From positions 1 through 64,000 of the forward strand of contig JAGAAX010000062.1 of NCBI GenBank assembly GCA_017614995.1: a stretch of 64,000 nucleotides of DNA, read 5' to 3'. The DNA comes from Spirochaetaceae bacterium. Lineage in GTDB: Bacteria > Spirochaetota > Spirochaetia > Treponematales > Treponemataceae. Below are positions 7,519 through 16,433 of this stretch, piece by piece; position 1 is the first letter of the stretch, and every line of letters begins with the position of its first letter. The position numbers and the translations under genes were made by a program. The notes under the pieces were generated by a model, which was not told where the DNA came from, did not search any database, and saw only the letters and a program-made list of their open reading frames with translations.

Positions 7519-8736
7519 TTACTGCGCTGAGGATGCCTTAAAATTATACACCGGTTTTATGCGTTTTACTACTTCAACCGTAGGCTCAATTTTTTCCAAA
7601 ATCTGCTCCATTGGCTTGTAAGCCATAGGCGACTCGTCTATTGTGGAAGCGACTACACTCGATGAATAAATACCTTCCATTTGCTTTTGGTATTCTTCCA
7701 GTGAGAACATTTCCTTTGCTTCGCCGCGCTTGTAAAGCCGCCCTGCTCCGTGCGGTGCAGAACAGTTCCAGTCAGAATTGCCTTTGCCAATGCATATCAA
7801 AGAACCGTCGCGCATATTCATCGGAATTATTACACGCTCGCCCTTTTGTGCAGAAATTGCCCCCTTGCGCAGAATCTTGTTTTTTATGTCGATGTAATTG
7901 TGAATTGTAGAAAATTCTTCCAATACATCCTGCTTTTTAACTTCAAGCCCTGTTTTAATCACGTCAAGCATAGCGCTACGGTTCAGAGCAGCATATTTTT
8001 GAGCCAGTTCCATATCGTGCAGATAATGCGACAAATCATCGCCCTCTACATACGAAAGTTCTGTACTGCATGGAGCGTGGTCAATTTCTGCAAGGGCAGC
8101 TTCAAGCTCAGCTTCCCTGCCCTCATTCTTGAGTTTGGTAATAATTGAACCGCGTTCCATTGTTCTGGCTTTTGTGTATTTGATGGCAATGTCCTGATAG
8201 TAATCACATACCTCTTTGCCCAAATGCCTTGAACCAGAGTGAATTACAAAATAAAAGTTGCCGTCATCATCACGGTCAGCTTCTATAAAGTGATTTCCAC
8301 CACCGAGCGAACCAAGCTGGAACTTTGCATTCTTTACATCAACAGAAGCAATAAACGCATTCCAGTCGATCTCTTTTGTAAATCTGTGCTCACGTGTTCT
8401 TCCACTTTTGCCAGACGGAATTTCGTTATGGATTATCTGGTCAAGCTTTTCGAGAAGTTCCTGCAATGGAATTTTGGTAAAGTCCTTTTTTACGACAAGT
8501 ACATCAACTCCACAACCAATGTCTATACCCACAAGGTTTGGCACGATTTTTCCCTGAACAGTCATAGTTGTACCAACAGTGCAGCCTTTTCCGGCATGTA
8601 CATCTGGCATAATGCGCACTGACATATTGCGGCTCCAAACCATGTTCATCATCTGAAGAATTTGGGCATAAGCATCTGAATCGACATCATCTGTGAAAAC
8701 TTTTGCAATGTTATAGCGTCCCTGAATTTCTATCAT
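7519..8736 (-). CDS. rtcB: RtcB-type RNA-splicing ligase
   Basis: A 405-residue enzyme of normal RtcB length. RtcB joins 2',3'-cyclic phosphate or 3'-phosphate RNA ends to 5'-hydroxyl ends with GTP and Mn2+. The diagnostic motifs are all present: DVHAGKGCTVG near 46-56, GIDIGCG at 70-76 with the metal-binding Cys, GSLGGGNHFIE, HSGSRHLG and CSAPHGAGR, the last containing the His that is guanylylated. It is followed at 19 bp by a hypothetical gene on the same strand, probably an operon. It likely repairs tRNA or rRNA cut by ribotoxins, which fits a genome carrying several toxin-antitoxin pairs, though that link is inference. Confidence 0.95.
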   Translation of the reverse strand: MIEIQGRYNIAKVFTDDVDSDAYAQILQMMNMVWSRNMSVRIMPDVHAGKGCTVGTTMTVQGKIVPNLVGIDIGCGVDVLVVKKDFTKIPLQELLEKLDQIIHNEIPSGKSGRTREHRFTKEIDWNAFIASVDVKNAKFQLGSLGGGNHFIEADRDDDGNFYFVIHSGSRHLGKEVCDYYQDIAIKYTKARTMERGSIITKLKNEGREAELEAALAEIDHAPCSTELSYVEGDDLSHYLHDMELAQKYAALNRSAMLDVIKTGLEVKKQDVLEEFSTIHNYIDIKNKILRKGAISAQKGERVIIPMNMRDGSLICIGKGNSDWNCSAPHGAGRLYKRGEAKEMFSLEEYQKQMEGIYSSSVVASTIDESPMAYKPMEQILEKIEPTVEVVKRIKPVYNFKASSAQ

Positions 8737-8807
8737 ACCGGCGCCTCCCTTTTAAAGTGATAGACCAAATTCCCATATTCTCAGAACAAAAACAATAAAG
8801 CTGTAGT

Positions 8808-9398
8808 TTAATCTTTTGTTTCACAACTTAGCCGCTCCGAATATGCCTTTTTCAGCTTCAATTTATAAAGCAAGCCTCTTGGCTGGAACGCTGTAACAAC
8901 TTTTTCTTCCGCTGAAAGAAGCACATATACTCCTACTTCATCAGCAATATTTCCAGTAAAACCATATTTTTGGGCAAAGTCATGTCCATCTGGATAATAA
9001 CACCAAACGTGCTGCTCTTTTAGGCATTTTCTAATTTTTTCTCTATCTGCATATCCACTGAGTAAGCCGCTGATACGAAGATCACCTAAATCATCAAAAA
9101 GGCAGCAAACAAAATCAGCCTTTTTGTTCACCAGAAAAAGCCATCTGCTATCCTTAACTTTATATTCATAAAGCTCATTACCAAAATCCTGTACTGGATA
9201 GGAACACTCAGAAAAATACCTATAAAACTTAAGAGAGTCATATTCATCAAACATTGCGTGTTTATAAGCAATTACATCTGGATCAAATTCATAATCCTCA
9301 TAAGACACATCAAAAGGCGGAATAATTTTTGTCTGATCAAATTGTGATGATTTAGATTTGTTTAGAAAGCTAAAAATCTTTTCTTTCAGCCATTTCAT
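8808..9398 (-). CDS. hypothetical protein
   Basis: A 196-residue soluble protein of unrecognised family. It starts with a basic amphipathic helix (MKWLKEKIFSFLNKSK) and has a central alpha/beta region with many aromatic residues (HVWCYYPDGHDF). There is no clear signal peptide. It lies 60 bp downstream of the DUF3841 gene on the same strand, so it may be the last gene of the unit that starts at 12256. ATG at 9398 is preceded by AAGGAAAAG. Nothing in sequence points to an enzymatic activity. Confidence 0.7.
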   Translation of the reverse strand: MKWLKEKIFSFLNKSKSSQFDQTKIIPPFDVSYEDYEFDPDVIAYKHAMFDEYDSLKFYRYFSECSYPVQDFGNELYEYKVKDSRWLFLVNKKADFVCCLFDDLGDLRISGLLSGYADREKIRKCLKEQHVWCYYPDGHDFAQKYGFTGNIADEVGVYVLLSAEEKVVTAFQPRGLLYKLKLKKAYSERLSCETKD

Positions 9399-9458
9399 AG
9401 TCTTTTCCTTATTTGTTGCAAAAGAATGAAATATAGCACATAGACAAACTATATATCA

Positions 9459-10007
9459 CTATTTAGCCTTAAAAAACCGTACATTGCGCACATTTGCCAG
9501 TTCTAGTTTCCAGTATACTCCCTGAATCGGAGAATCCCCAAATTCTGTAAAAATCTTTTGCCATGTCTGTAATTTTGCCTCATGCTGTTTTTCGAGAGGT
9601 AGCTTCTTAAACTCATCATAATATCTATCCCAGTCTTCTTCGGGCAGCACAGGATAACCGCTCAAGATACAGCACCACGAATCAAAATTGCTCAACAGCA
9701 CAGAGGATTCCGGCAGTTCAAGCTCAACACAGACGCAACTTGTTCCTCTTGGAGCATGACCGGATTGGCGTAAATCAGGTTTTACCATTAACGAGCTGTA
9801 TCTGTACCAGCCCCAAAAAGGATAAGCCGCTCCATCAGGTCGCCTTATTCCGCGCAGATCCATCTGCTCTACCATCCAGTCATAAAGCGGAACAAACTCT
9901 TTAAGGATAAAATCATCGTCATCGTAAACAGAACCATCATTGATGAGAACTTTTTCGGCAAGAAGCTTTTCATATGTGTCAACAGGCATAATTGTATACA
10001 GTGTCAT
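9459..10007 (-). CDS. DUF3841 family protein
   Basis: A 182-residue soluble protein matching the DUF3841 family layout: a start of the type MTLYTIMPVDTYEKLL, the central PFWGWYRYSS segment and conserved tryptophans near the end (QTWQKIF, GVYWKLELANV). The family is widespread in Firmicutes and gut bacteria and has no established function. It starts 2 bp past the stop of a 62-codon frame, and its GGAAG ribosome site lies inside that frame, which suggests translational coupling. Confidence 0.8.
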   Translation of the reverse strand: MTLYTIMPVDTYEKLLAEKVLINDGSVYDDDDFILKEFVPLYDWMVEQMDLRGIRRPDGAAYPFWGWYRYSSLMVKPDLRQSGHAPRGTSCVCVELELPESSVLLSNFDSWCCILSGYPVLPEEDWDRYYDEFKKLPLEKQHEAKLQTWQKIFTEFGDSPIQGVYWKLELANVRNVRFFKAK

Positions 10008-10008
10008 T

Positions 10009-10197
10009 TTAAAGTACTTCCGCCATTTTTTTCACATAACTACAGATTTTATCAACTGCACCGTTATAATCAGAACAGCCGGTTATTAGGAGAACAGCAC
10101 GATAATCTGTGGCGGCTTTTTGCCTGTAACCGCTCTCCAAAAAGTCAAATCCAAAAGTACCGCCGCAATACAGCTTGAATAAATTATACAAGATCAT
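10009..10197 (-). CDS. small hypothetical protein, possibly the remnant of a larger gene
   Basis: A 62-codon frame squeezed between the TPR gene (stop at 10200) and the DUF3841 gene (start at 10007). Its ATG follows the TPR stop by 2 bp with no Shine-Dalgarno site, so expression would depend on re-initiation. The C-terminal 50 residues (YRQKAATDYRAVLLITGCSD and onward) look protein-like, as if they were the end of a longer ancestral product. No family recognised. Real but minor, or a decaying fragment. Confidence 0.4.
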   Translation of the reverse strand: MILYNLFKLYCGGTFGFDFLESGYRQKAATDYRAVLLITGCSDYNGAVDKICSYVKKMAEVL

Positions 10198-10199
10198 TG

Positions 10200-11405
10200 T
10201 TATTCTTTGTTTTTGGCAGCATCAAGCAATTCCTGCGCCTTTATAAGATATTCCATTCCTTGCAGCATATCGCCTTTTGCTGTCAGAATTACACCTATAT
10301 CTTTGTAAGAAAGCGCAACTTCTGGATGATTTTCTCCATAAATGATTTTGCGTATTTCAAGAGCTTTTTCAAAATATGTCAAAGCGTCATCATAATTTTT
10401 CATATCTGCCAGAGTAAATCCAATACTTGAATAAGAATCTGCAACATCAATATTATTCTCTCCGGATATAACCTTATATATTTCAGCAGCCTGCTTATAA
10501 CAATTCAGAGCCTGCTCATGTTTTTCCAAGTTGCTAAATGCAGTACCCATATTAAAATATGTTATTGCAACACCTTCATGATTTTCTCCGTATATTGATT
10601 TCCGTATTCCGAGAGCTGTCTCATAATATTCAAGAGCCTGTTCATGTTTTTCTAGTCTTGCCAAGCACCGGCCTATATTATTGCAAGAAGTTGCAATCTG
10701 CGGATGTTTTTCTCCGTACACAGCTTTATATATTTTTAAAGCTGTCTCATAATAAGGCAATGCATGATTATAGTCTCTAATATCAAACAAAAGATTACCC
10801 AGATTAGAGTATGAATATGCTAAATCAGGTTGATTTTCTCCGAATAACGCTTTCTGAACTTCAATTGATTTTTCGTAATATATAATGAACTGCTCGTAAT
10901 CGCCTTTAGAATAATAAACATAACTTATATTTCTATACACAGCCTTTACAAGAGGATTCTCATCGGTATTCAATGGTTTTCTTAATTCAAGCACTTTGTT
11001 ATAATTTTCCAAAGCCTGATTAAAGTCTTTTGTAGCAAAGAATACATCACCTATACTGGCATATATAACCTCAACAAACGGATTCCCAGGACTGTACACC
11101 ATATTATATACTTCAAGAGACTTCCTATAAGCCGTTAAAGACTGATCATAATTTCCAACCCTATAATATGTCTTTCCAATACAAAAATATGAAGCGGCTA
11201 CATTCTCGTTCCGCTCGCCATATTTAGCCTTAAATGCATCAAGTGCCTTTCCGTAATATAAAAGGGCATTATCATAATCGCTCTGCTCAAAATATTCATC
11301 ACCTTTAGTATAATAAGATTCCCCATAATTCGAATTGTCATTTTGAGCATACAAAAAAAGTGAAGACAAAATACAAATAAAAGAAATAATTATCGTCTTT
11401 TTCAT
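10200..11405 (-). CDS. exported kinesin-light-chain-type TPR repeat protein
   Basis: A 401-residue protein with a signal peptide (residues 1-20, basic MKK then a hydrophobic core ending LYAQ) followed by about eight TPR units with a 42-residue period. The period of 42 and the motif A(L/E)xYYxKALEIRKxxxGExHPxVAxSYxNIG mark the kinesin-light-chain/NPHP3 subtype common in bacterial signalling and conflict proteins. The repeats form a peptide-binding superhelix, predicted in the periplasm or outside the cell. A GGAG site precedes the ATG. It lies downstream of a broken lipoprotein gene and a YbjN-like gene, probably one transcript. Partner unknown. Confidence 0.85.
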   Translation of the reverse strand: MKKTIIISFICILSSLFLYAQNDNSNYGESYYTKGDEYFEQSDYDNALLYYGKALDAFKAKYGERNENVAASYFCIGKTYYRVGNYDQSLTAYRKSLEVYNMVYSPGNPFVEVIYASIGDVFFATKDFNQALENYNKVLELRKPLNTDENPLVKAVYRNISYVYYSKGDYEQFIIYYEKSIEVQKALFGENQPDLAYSYSNLGNLLFDIRDYNHALPYYETALKIYKAVYGEKHPQIATSCNNIGRCLARLEKHEQALEYYETALGIRKSIYGENHEGVAITYFNMGTAFSNLEKHEQALNCYKQAAEIYKVISGENNIDVADSYSSIGFTLADMKNYDDALTYFEKALEIRKIIYGENHPEVALSYKDIGVILTAKGDMLQGMEYLIKAQELLDAAKNKE

Positions 11406-11492
11406 AGTTTTCTCCTCAAGACTGATTTTCTATATATTTATATACAGCTCGTTATCAATCCCCTTAAAAGGCAAAACATTCTAACAGGCTTC

Positions 11493-11735
11493 TTATTTGC
11501 GTGTAAAAACATAAGGGAATCTACTAGATGTTACATCACGACCGTTCTCTATACTCTTTGTTATAGTCAAAGTTGTAGTAGTTAAAGTATATTCCAGACT
11601 ACAATTCCAACCTTTGTCAGGACGAATATAAGATATGCTGTTACCAGATAATGTATAAGGTATGGACTGCGTACCTCAGCTTATAAGCAGAGTGATTATA
11701 ATAATAATTCCTAATATCTTGCTAATATTCCTCAT
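11493..11735 (-). pseudogene. small lipoprotein gene with TGA at the lipobox cysteine
   Basis: A frame of 80 codons interrupted once. It reads MRNISKILGIIIIITLLIS, then TGA (11676-11678), then GTQSIPYTLSGNSISYI and onward to a normal TAA. The TGA stands exactly where a lipoprotein needs Cys (LLIS-C-GT), so a TGC or TGT has probably changed to TGA. The downstream part is beta-rich with paired YTLSGN/YTLTTTTLTI strands, like small lipocalin-type lipoproteins. AAGGA precedes the ATG. It lies between the YbjN-like gene and the TPR gene on the same strand. A sequencing error or rare readthrough cannot be excluded. Confidence 0.65.
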
Positions 11736-11791
11736 TCTTGGTGTTCCTTTTCAGAAATAATTCATATAGATTTTAAACCGTATAACCAGCA

Positions 11792-12256
11792 CTAAATAGC
11801 ATCTTCTTCATGCAAATAATTTCTAAAAATATCTGCAAGTCTAAAAAGCCAGTTTACAGTTGCATTAAAATTTTCTGAATTTACACCACCGTCAAAGCTT
11901 AAATAATAGTTCAGTTTAATTGATGATTTATAAGCATAGGCTGTGGTAAAGATCTTATCTGAATTCCAATAATTCAATATCTTAAATAATCTTGCATCAG
12001 AAATACTGTCAGCTTTCTTCCAGCTTGTGGTAAACTCAATTATAAAACGCTCTTTATCTACTCCGATTAAATAGTTTATACCGTCATTCTTTATTACCAA
12101 ATCACCTTCGTCAGAAATAGACGAATTTTCATAAAATTCTTTATTTAGTATTTCTTTCAACGATTTTTCAGAAACCTGAGATTTTTCCAAATCTTTTGAA
12201 AAAATGGGACTAATCACCAGCAAAGCCAAAACGATGAAAAAACAGATCTTCTTCAT
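11792..12256 (-). CDS. exported YbjN-domain protein
   Basis: A 154-residue protein with a signal peptide (MKKICFFIVLALLVISPIFS) and a YbjN-like domain, recognised by DLVIKNDGINYLIGVD and the closing LSFDGGVNSENFNATVNWL. YbjN domains have a type III secretion chaperone-like fold and are usually cytosolic, so an exported version is unusual. First gene of the minus-strand run 12256 to 8808; a sigma-70 promoter lies 77 bp upstream. Function unknown. Confidence 0.8.
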   Translation of the reverse strand: MKKICFFIVLALLVISPIFSKDLEKSQVSEKSLKEILNKEFYENSSISDEGDLVIKNDGINYLIGVDKERFIIEFTTSWKKADSISDARLFKILNYWNSDKIFTTAYAYKSSIKLNYYLSFDGGVNSENFNATVNWLFRLADIFRNYLHEEDAI

Positions 12257-12332
12257 ATAACACTCCTCTTTCAGATACGGCGTACTATCAGATTAAAATA
12301 TGATATCTGATAAATACTTGTTATTCTTCAAC

Positions 12333-12362
12333 ATTCTACTATTGCTTTTAAGAAGATGTCAA
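12333..12362 (-). promoter_or_regulatory. sigma-70 promoter of the YbjN/TPR gene run
   Basis: On the minus strand TTGACA (12362-12357), an 18-bp spacer, and TAGAAT (12338-12333). It shares the flanking blocks GAGAAATTTGACAT and CAATAGTAGAATGTTG with the promoter at 18370-18399, well beyond the hexamers. The remainder of 12363-12528 holds nothing recognisable. Confidence 0.75.
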
Positions 12363-12526
12363 ATTTCTCTACGTGTTTATAGCAATTTTTACAATAACAA
12401 ACACTTGACGCAGGTTATATCACAATATGTTATTAACAAATCGATAACTGTCACTTTTACCATAAAATTTGAAATATGAATTATTACTGTTTTTAATGCA
12501 GCTAGTGATTTACGGCGCATAATTGT

Positions 12527-12535
12527 GCTATAATA
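12527..12535 (+). promoter_or_regulatory. extended -10 promoter of the AAA-ATPase gene
   Basis: TGCTATAAT is an extended -10 (TGnTATAAT) 20 bp upstream of the chosen ATG at 12556; no good -35 is visible. It sits inside the longer in-frame extension of the gene, which argues for the downstream start with AGAGGG as ribosome site. Confidence 0.6.
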
Positions 12536-12555
12536 TCTCGCAGAGGGCATTTATT

Positions 12556-14130
12556 ATGGGAATCTACCTAAATCCAGACAACGAGAATTTCAAAGCAACG
12601 CTCACGCGGAAAATTTATGTTGATAAGACAATGATGATTGCTATAATCAATGAGTTTATGGCAACAGACAACAAATATCTGTGCGTTTCCCGTCCGCGCC
12701 GCTTTGGGAAAACAATTGCCGGTAATATGCTTTCAGCATATTTTTCAAAAGGTGCCGATTCACGTGCGCTTTTTACACCTTATAAAATTGCCTCTGATCC
12801 AGGCTTTGAAAGCAACCTGAACAAGCTGAATGTAATAAAAATTGACATAAACAGTGAATACCGCAATACATTAAATACAGAAAATCTTATCTTGGAACTT
12901 ACAAAAACAATTCGTGCAGAATTTTCAAATCAGTTTTCTGATATTGAATTTACTGAAACTGATTCGCTTTCCCATTGTATTTTAAAAGTTTATGCTGCTA
13001 AAAAAGAACGTTTTGTAATCATAATGGATGAATACGATGTTCTTGTCCGCGAGAATGTAAGTGAAGACCTTTTTAATCAATATCTGAATTTTCTAAACGG
13101 CCTTTTTAAGAGCGATACAGTACGTCCTGCAATTGCGCTGGCTTATCTGACAGGGATACTTCCGGTTGTACGCGACAGAATCCAGTCAAAACTGAATAAT
13201 TTCTATGAATATACGGTTTTGGATGCAAGGGAACTTGCACCGTTCATCGGCTTTACTTCTGAAGAAGTGAAGGCTTTGTGTAAAAAACATAATGTGGATT
13301 ATGAGGAATGTAAGCGCTGGTATGACGGTTATAAGCAGCATGGTTTTGAGATTTACAATCCTGAATCTGTGGTCTTGTCTATAGGAACAAAATCTTTTGA
13401 AAGTTTCTGGGGCAAGACTTCTACTTATGCCGTAATCAGCGACCGTATTCAACAGAATTTTGACGGCATGAAAGACGATGTCATAAAGATGCTTTCCGGT
13501 GAAAGCGTGGATGTAAATGTAACCCGCTATACCAATACTATGACAGGATTTTTAAGTAAAGACGATGCCTTTACTTATCTTCTTCATCTAGGCTATCTTT
13601 CGTATGACAGAAACGAAAAAACATGCCGAATTCCTAATAAAGAAGTTCATCTTGAATGGGAAAGTGCAGTTTCGGTTATAGACGAATATTCCGTCACAGA
13701 CAGAATTATCAAATCTTCAAAGCATCTGCTTGCACAGACATTAAAGCTTGACGCTGATGCCGTTGCAAAATCTCTTGATGAAAGTCATATACACGTAACA
13801 AGCAACCGCAGCTATAATAATGAAGATGCGCTTCAATCAGCTGTTTATCTTTCATACATTTATGCGCTTAACAAATACACAATCATAAAGGAAATGACAA
13901 CAGGCAAAGGTTATGCCGATGTAGTGTTTATTCCATTTGTGCCGGATATTCCTGCAATGATTATTGAACTTAAGCGTAACGGCAGTACCGAAAGCGCACT
14001 TAATCAAATCCGCGAAAAGAAATATTTTGACAGCATGACTCATTACAAAGGCAATCTGCTTTTTATCGGCGTGAACTATGATGAAAAATCAAAGACCCAT
14101 ACCTGCAAAATTGAGCAGATGATAATGTAA
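12556..14130 (+). CDS. AAA-ATPase-like protein with C-terminal PD-(D/E)XK nuclease-like domain
   Basis: A 524-residue protein of the AAA-ATPase_like plus PDDEXK_9 family, very common in gut bacteria and often in many copies. The N-terminal ATPase has the family P-loop RPRRFGKT at about 47-54 and a Walker B-like IIMDEYDVL. The C-terminus has the nuclease-like core (GKGYADVVFIP then IIELKR), with Asp and the ExK pair in place. The family has been discussed as mobile or conflict-associated, but its activity is not established. The start at 12556 is used because the promoter -10 lies upstream of it and AGAGGG precedes it. The zinc-ribbon gene at 14132 follows with 1 bp between them. Confidence 0.9.
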   Translation: MGIYLNPDNENFKATLTRKIYVDKTMMIAIINEFMATDNKYLCVSRPRRFGKTIAGNMLSAYFSKGADSRALFTPYKIASDPGFESNLNKLNVIKIDINSEYRNTLNTENLILELTKTIRAEFSNQFSDIEFTETDSLSHCILKVYAAKKERFVIIMDEYDVLVRENVSEDLFNQYLNFLNGLFKSDTVRPAIALAYLTGILPVVRDRIQSKLNNFYEYTVLDARELAPFIGFTSEEVKALCKKHNVDYEECKRWYDGYKQHGFEIYNPESVVLSIGTKSFESFWGKTSTYAVISDRIQQNFDGMKDDVIKMLSGESVDVNVTRYTNTMTGFLSKDDAFTYLLHLGYLSYDRNEKTCRIPNKEVHLEWESAVSVIDEYSVTDRIIKSSKHLLAQTLKLDADAVAKSLDESHIHVTSNRSYNNEDALQSAVYLSYIYALNKYTIIKEMTTGKGYADVVFIPFVPDIPAMIIELKRNGSTESALNQIREKKYFDSMTHYKGNLLFIGVNYDEKSKTHTCKIEQMIM

Positions 14131-14131
14131 T

Positions 14132-14407
14132 ATGGAAACAACGAACACAATTTTTTCAGAAGAAGATTTGTTTGCAGCTCACAGGTACAGTCTTTCAAAT
14201 TATGATATGCTGTCTCAAGATAAAATCTGCGGCTGCTTTTATTGCTGCAAAACTTTTGAGCCTGCCAAAATAACAGAATGGGTAAATGATAAAAAAGGCA
14301 AAACAGCTATATGCCCGTTTTGCGGAATTGATTCTGTGATTGGAGAATCTTCCGGTTTCCCAATCACAGAAGAGTTTCTAAAAGCTATGAAACAACGCTG
14401 GTTTTAA
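14132..14407 (+). CDS. small zinc-ribbon-like cytoplasmic protein
   Basis: A 91-residue protein with two Cys clusters, CGCFYCCKTF near 33-42 and CPFCGIDSVIG near 64-74, which would form a zinc ribbon. It matches a small family annotated only as cytoplasmic protein in many gut bacteria, with the conserved ending SGFPITEEFLKAM. The start follows the AAA-ATPase stop by a single base, so translation is probably coupled. Its stop codon overlaps the stop of the convergent gene: the palindrome TTTTAAAA at 14402-14409 supplies TAA to both strands. Confidence 0.8.
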   Translation: METTNTIFSEEDLFAAHRYSLSNYDMLSQDKICGCFYCCKTFEPAKITEWVNDKKGKTAICPFCGIDSVIGESSGFPITEEFLKAMKQRWF

Positions 14408-15156
14408 AACTCCCGGATTGCACAAACAGCACTGCCGTAACTCTTGCCGCAGAAGAAATACATTTTGCATGCATAGTGAGAATTGAAAGCATACTGAGTC
14501 GATGACCAGAACCATACATTCGAAAACTTATCAGACAAACTGCAGAGTGCACACACAGCATCAATCATTTCTCTCTGATCATACACTTTTTCCAGTTCAG
14601 TTTTACTCGGAAGATACCAACCTTTAGCATACATTCCTGGCAAAGCGTTTGCGATGCCGTAATTCTTTGCATAATAAAATGCAGGATAATTTGCCGCAAC
14701 GCTTGTATCATCTGTAAAATGCTGGTCTTTCGTAGGATGTACTGTAAGCCAATTTCCTATTTTAGCAAGATTCTGACTGCCGTTTTTCACATTCTCTTGA
14801 ATTGTGTCTATATTTTTATTAGAAGCTTCTGCCAGGGGTGAACACCATTGCACATTGGTAGATGAGCGTTTCAAACCTACTCCAAGAGTTCTGTTTATTT
14901 CATTGTCACTACAGTCGATTCCTGAATAAAAAATATATGCAACTACGGCATTTCTCTGTTTTGATGTTAATGTATTTACAAGAGCAAGCGGTGTTGCACT
15001 TCCATCACTAAATACAATATCTCCAACCTCTTTTGGTTCTTCCGGTGCTTTTGTACCAAAATACGATGTAGTCATGCCGATACCGGCTGCGTTTACAATC
15101 AACAAAAATAATTCAATAAATACAACAAGCGCTGTTCTCATTTGACTTTTCATCAT
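14404..15156 (-). CDS. membrane-anchored DUF1566-like (Lcl C-terminal) protein
   Basis: A 250-residue protein with one N-terminal hydrophobic helix (about 8-30) that serves as signal anchor, and a C-terminal Lcl/DUF1566-like domain. The domain is recognised by KGWYLPSKTELEKVY, the VWFWSSTQ motif and the closing AVCAIREF, all typical of the large Treponema family of such proteins. The fold is related to fibrinogen- and C-type-lectin-like ectodomains, so a surface recognition role is plausible but not shown. Downstream of, but separate from, the TIR pair. GGAG stands 8 bp upstream of the first of two adjacent ATGs; an extended -10 lies at 15183-15188. Confidence 0.8.
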   Translation of the reverse strand: MMKSQMRTALVVFIELFLLIVNAAGIGMTTSYFGTKAPEEPKEVGDIVFSDGSATPLALVNTLTSKQRNAVVAYIFYSGIDCSDNEINRTLGVGLKRSSTNVQWCSPLAEASNKNIDTIQENVKNGSQNLAKIGNWLTVHPTKDQHFTDDTSVAANYPAFYYAKNYGIANALPGMYAKGWYLPSKTELEKVYDQREMIDAVCALCSLSDKFSNVWFWSSTQYAFNSHYACKMYFFCGKSYGSAVCAIREF

Positions 15157-15182
15157 TTAACAGACTCCTTTATTTATGCTGA

Positions 15183-15190
15183 ATTATATC
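15183..15190 (-). promoter_or_regulatory. extended -10 promoter of the DUF1566-like gene
   Basis: On the minus strand TGATATAAT, an extended -10 (TATAAT at 15188-15183), about 27 bp upstream of the ATG at 15156. No strong -35. It separates this gene from the TIR pair upstream. Confidence 0.5.
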
Positions 15191-15235
15191 ACTGTTTTGA
15201 TTTTCTTACCTTATTTTTTTCACGGAATGTTGTTA

Positions 15236-16432
15236 TTATATTCCACTATCCAGCAGGCTTTGAATCTCGTCAAGATTTTTTTTGTCATGCTCAAACATTA
15301 TCTGTATTTGAGTTTTTGACGTTTCCCAGTAAACCGAAGTGGATGGTATAAAACTATCAATTAAAAAATTCTGGAGCATGTAAGTACCATCTTTTGATTT
15401 TGCATTATAATCAACATTTGAAAGCAAAAGGTTAATGTAATGAGCTTTATACAGCTCTGTTATCTGCACTTCCTTTACCAGATCTGTATAGATAACTTCC
15501 CATGGTTTTTGAAAGCTATAATTCTGCGGCTGATTTTTGTTCTTAGCTTTTTGCAAAATCAATTCAAGCCTGTCTTTGAATTTGCTTTTGTACTCTTTTT
15601 CAAAATCGACAAAACCAGAAAAATTAGCTCCTGTGATATCTTTTAAAAGCTTAGAATTATCAAGTTTTTTCAGAGTTTCAGCATCTGACTCAATATAAAT
15701 TTTGGTATTATTAAAATCATCTATTGCTTTTTGAATATCTTCCAGAGAGCCGACAGAAGCAGTTATATAGTCATCAGCTTTTTTATACAAAGACAGCAGA
15801 TTTTTAAAATATGTCTTGTCTTGATACAAGCCGTTTCCCACTGAGAATGTAAAATAATTTATTGCTGTATCAACTTCTTCTTTTTCGCTGTCAAAACAAG
15901 GATATTTTATCAGAGCATTTATCGCAAAAAATACAAATCCTATAAAAACCAATATACTAAATATGGCGGCTGTATATAAAAAAGACTTTGTTCTTGCATC
16001 AAATTTTCTATGTGAGTTTAAAAAGAAAGTATCAAGCCTGTCCATTATGCCGTCAAAACATTGCGGAACAGCATTATCCGGCAAACCGTTTCTGTTGGCT
16101 AAGTCTTTTATAGAATCATCAAGTTCTGATGACGATGGGAAAATAACACCTCTAGTAATAATGGGAACAACGTTTTTTGTATCAAGAGCAATTTTAAGCT
16201 TTTGAATGTATGTGTCATTCTCCGACTGCTTTTTCCATGCGTTTTGTGTAAGAACCGGTATAAAATCTATAGATTCTTCTAATTTTTGATTCAGCGCTAT
16301 ACTTGATAATTCACATTCAGAATCCACATCAAGAAAAACAGAATAACGTTTTTTCTCCAACGCTTCTTTTATATTCTGTGCAATATCTTTTCCGTCTTTT
16401 CTGCAAAGAATGTATACTTGATTTTTCTTCAT
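15236..16432 (-). CDS. membrane-anchored degenerate TIR-domain protein
   Basis: A 398-residue protein. Residues 4-135 have the TIR fold pattern: QVYILCRKDG for the first strand, YSVFLDVDS for the BB-loop region, FIPVLTQNAW for strand C. The W-x3-E segment that supplies the catalytic Glu in NAD-cleaving TIRs reads YIQKLKIALD and has no Glu, so the domain is probably inactive. A membrane helix follows at 151-175 with basic residues before it, so the TIR is predicted cytosolic and the ~220-residue coiled C-terminus periplasmic. Its ATG follows the stop of the upstream TIR gene in TAATATG, so the two are translationally coupled and likely form a complex. Confidence 0.85.
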   Translation of the reverse strand: MKKNQVYILCRKDGKDIAQNIKEALEKKRYSVFLDVDSECELSSIALNQKLEESIDFIPVLTQNAWKKQSENDTYIQKLKIALDTKNVVPIITRGVIFPSSSELDDSIKDLANRNGLPDNAVPQCFDGIMDRLDTFFLNSHRKFDARTKSFLYTAAIFSILVFIGFVFFAINALIKYPCFDSEKEEVDTAINYFTFSVGNGLYQDKTYFKNLLSLYKKADDYITASVGSLEDIQKAIDDFNNTKIYIESDAETLKKLDNSKLLKDITGANFSGFVDFEKEYKSKFKDRLELILQKAKNKNQPQNYSFQKPWEVIYTDLVKEVQITELYKAHYINLLLSNVDYNAKSKDGTYMLQNFLIDSFIPSTSVYWETSKTQIQIMFEHDKKNLDEIQSLLDSGI

Positions 16433-16433
16433 A

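Noticed and set aside
11676-11678. TGA read as selenocysteine
   Set aside because: Some treponemes use Sec, but no SECIS-like hairpin is evident just after the TGA and Sec at a lipobox is unprecedented to my knowledge.
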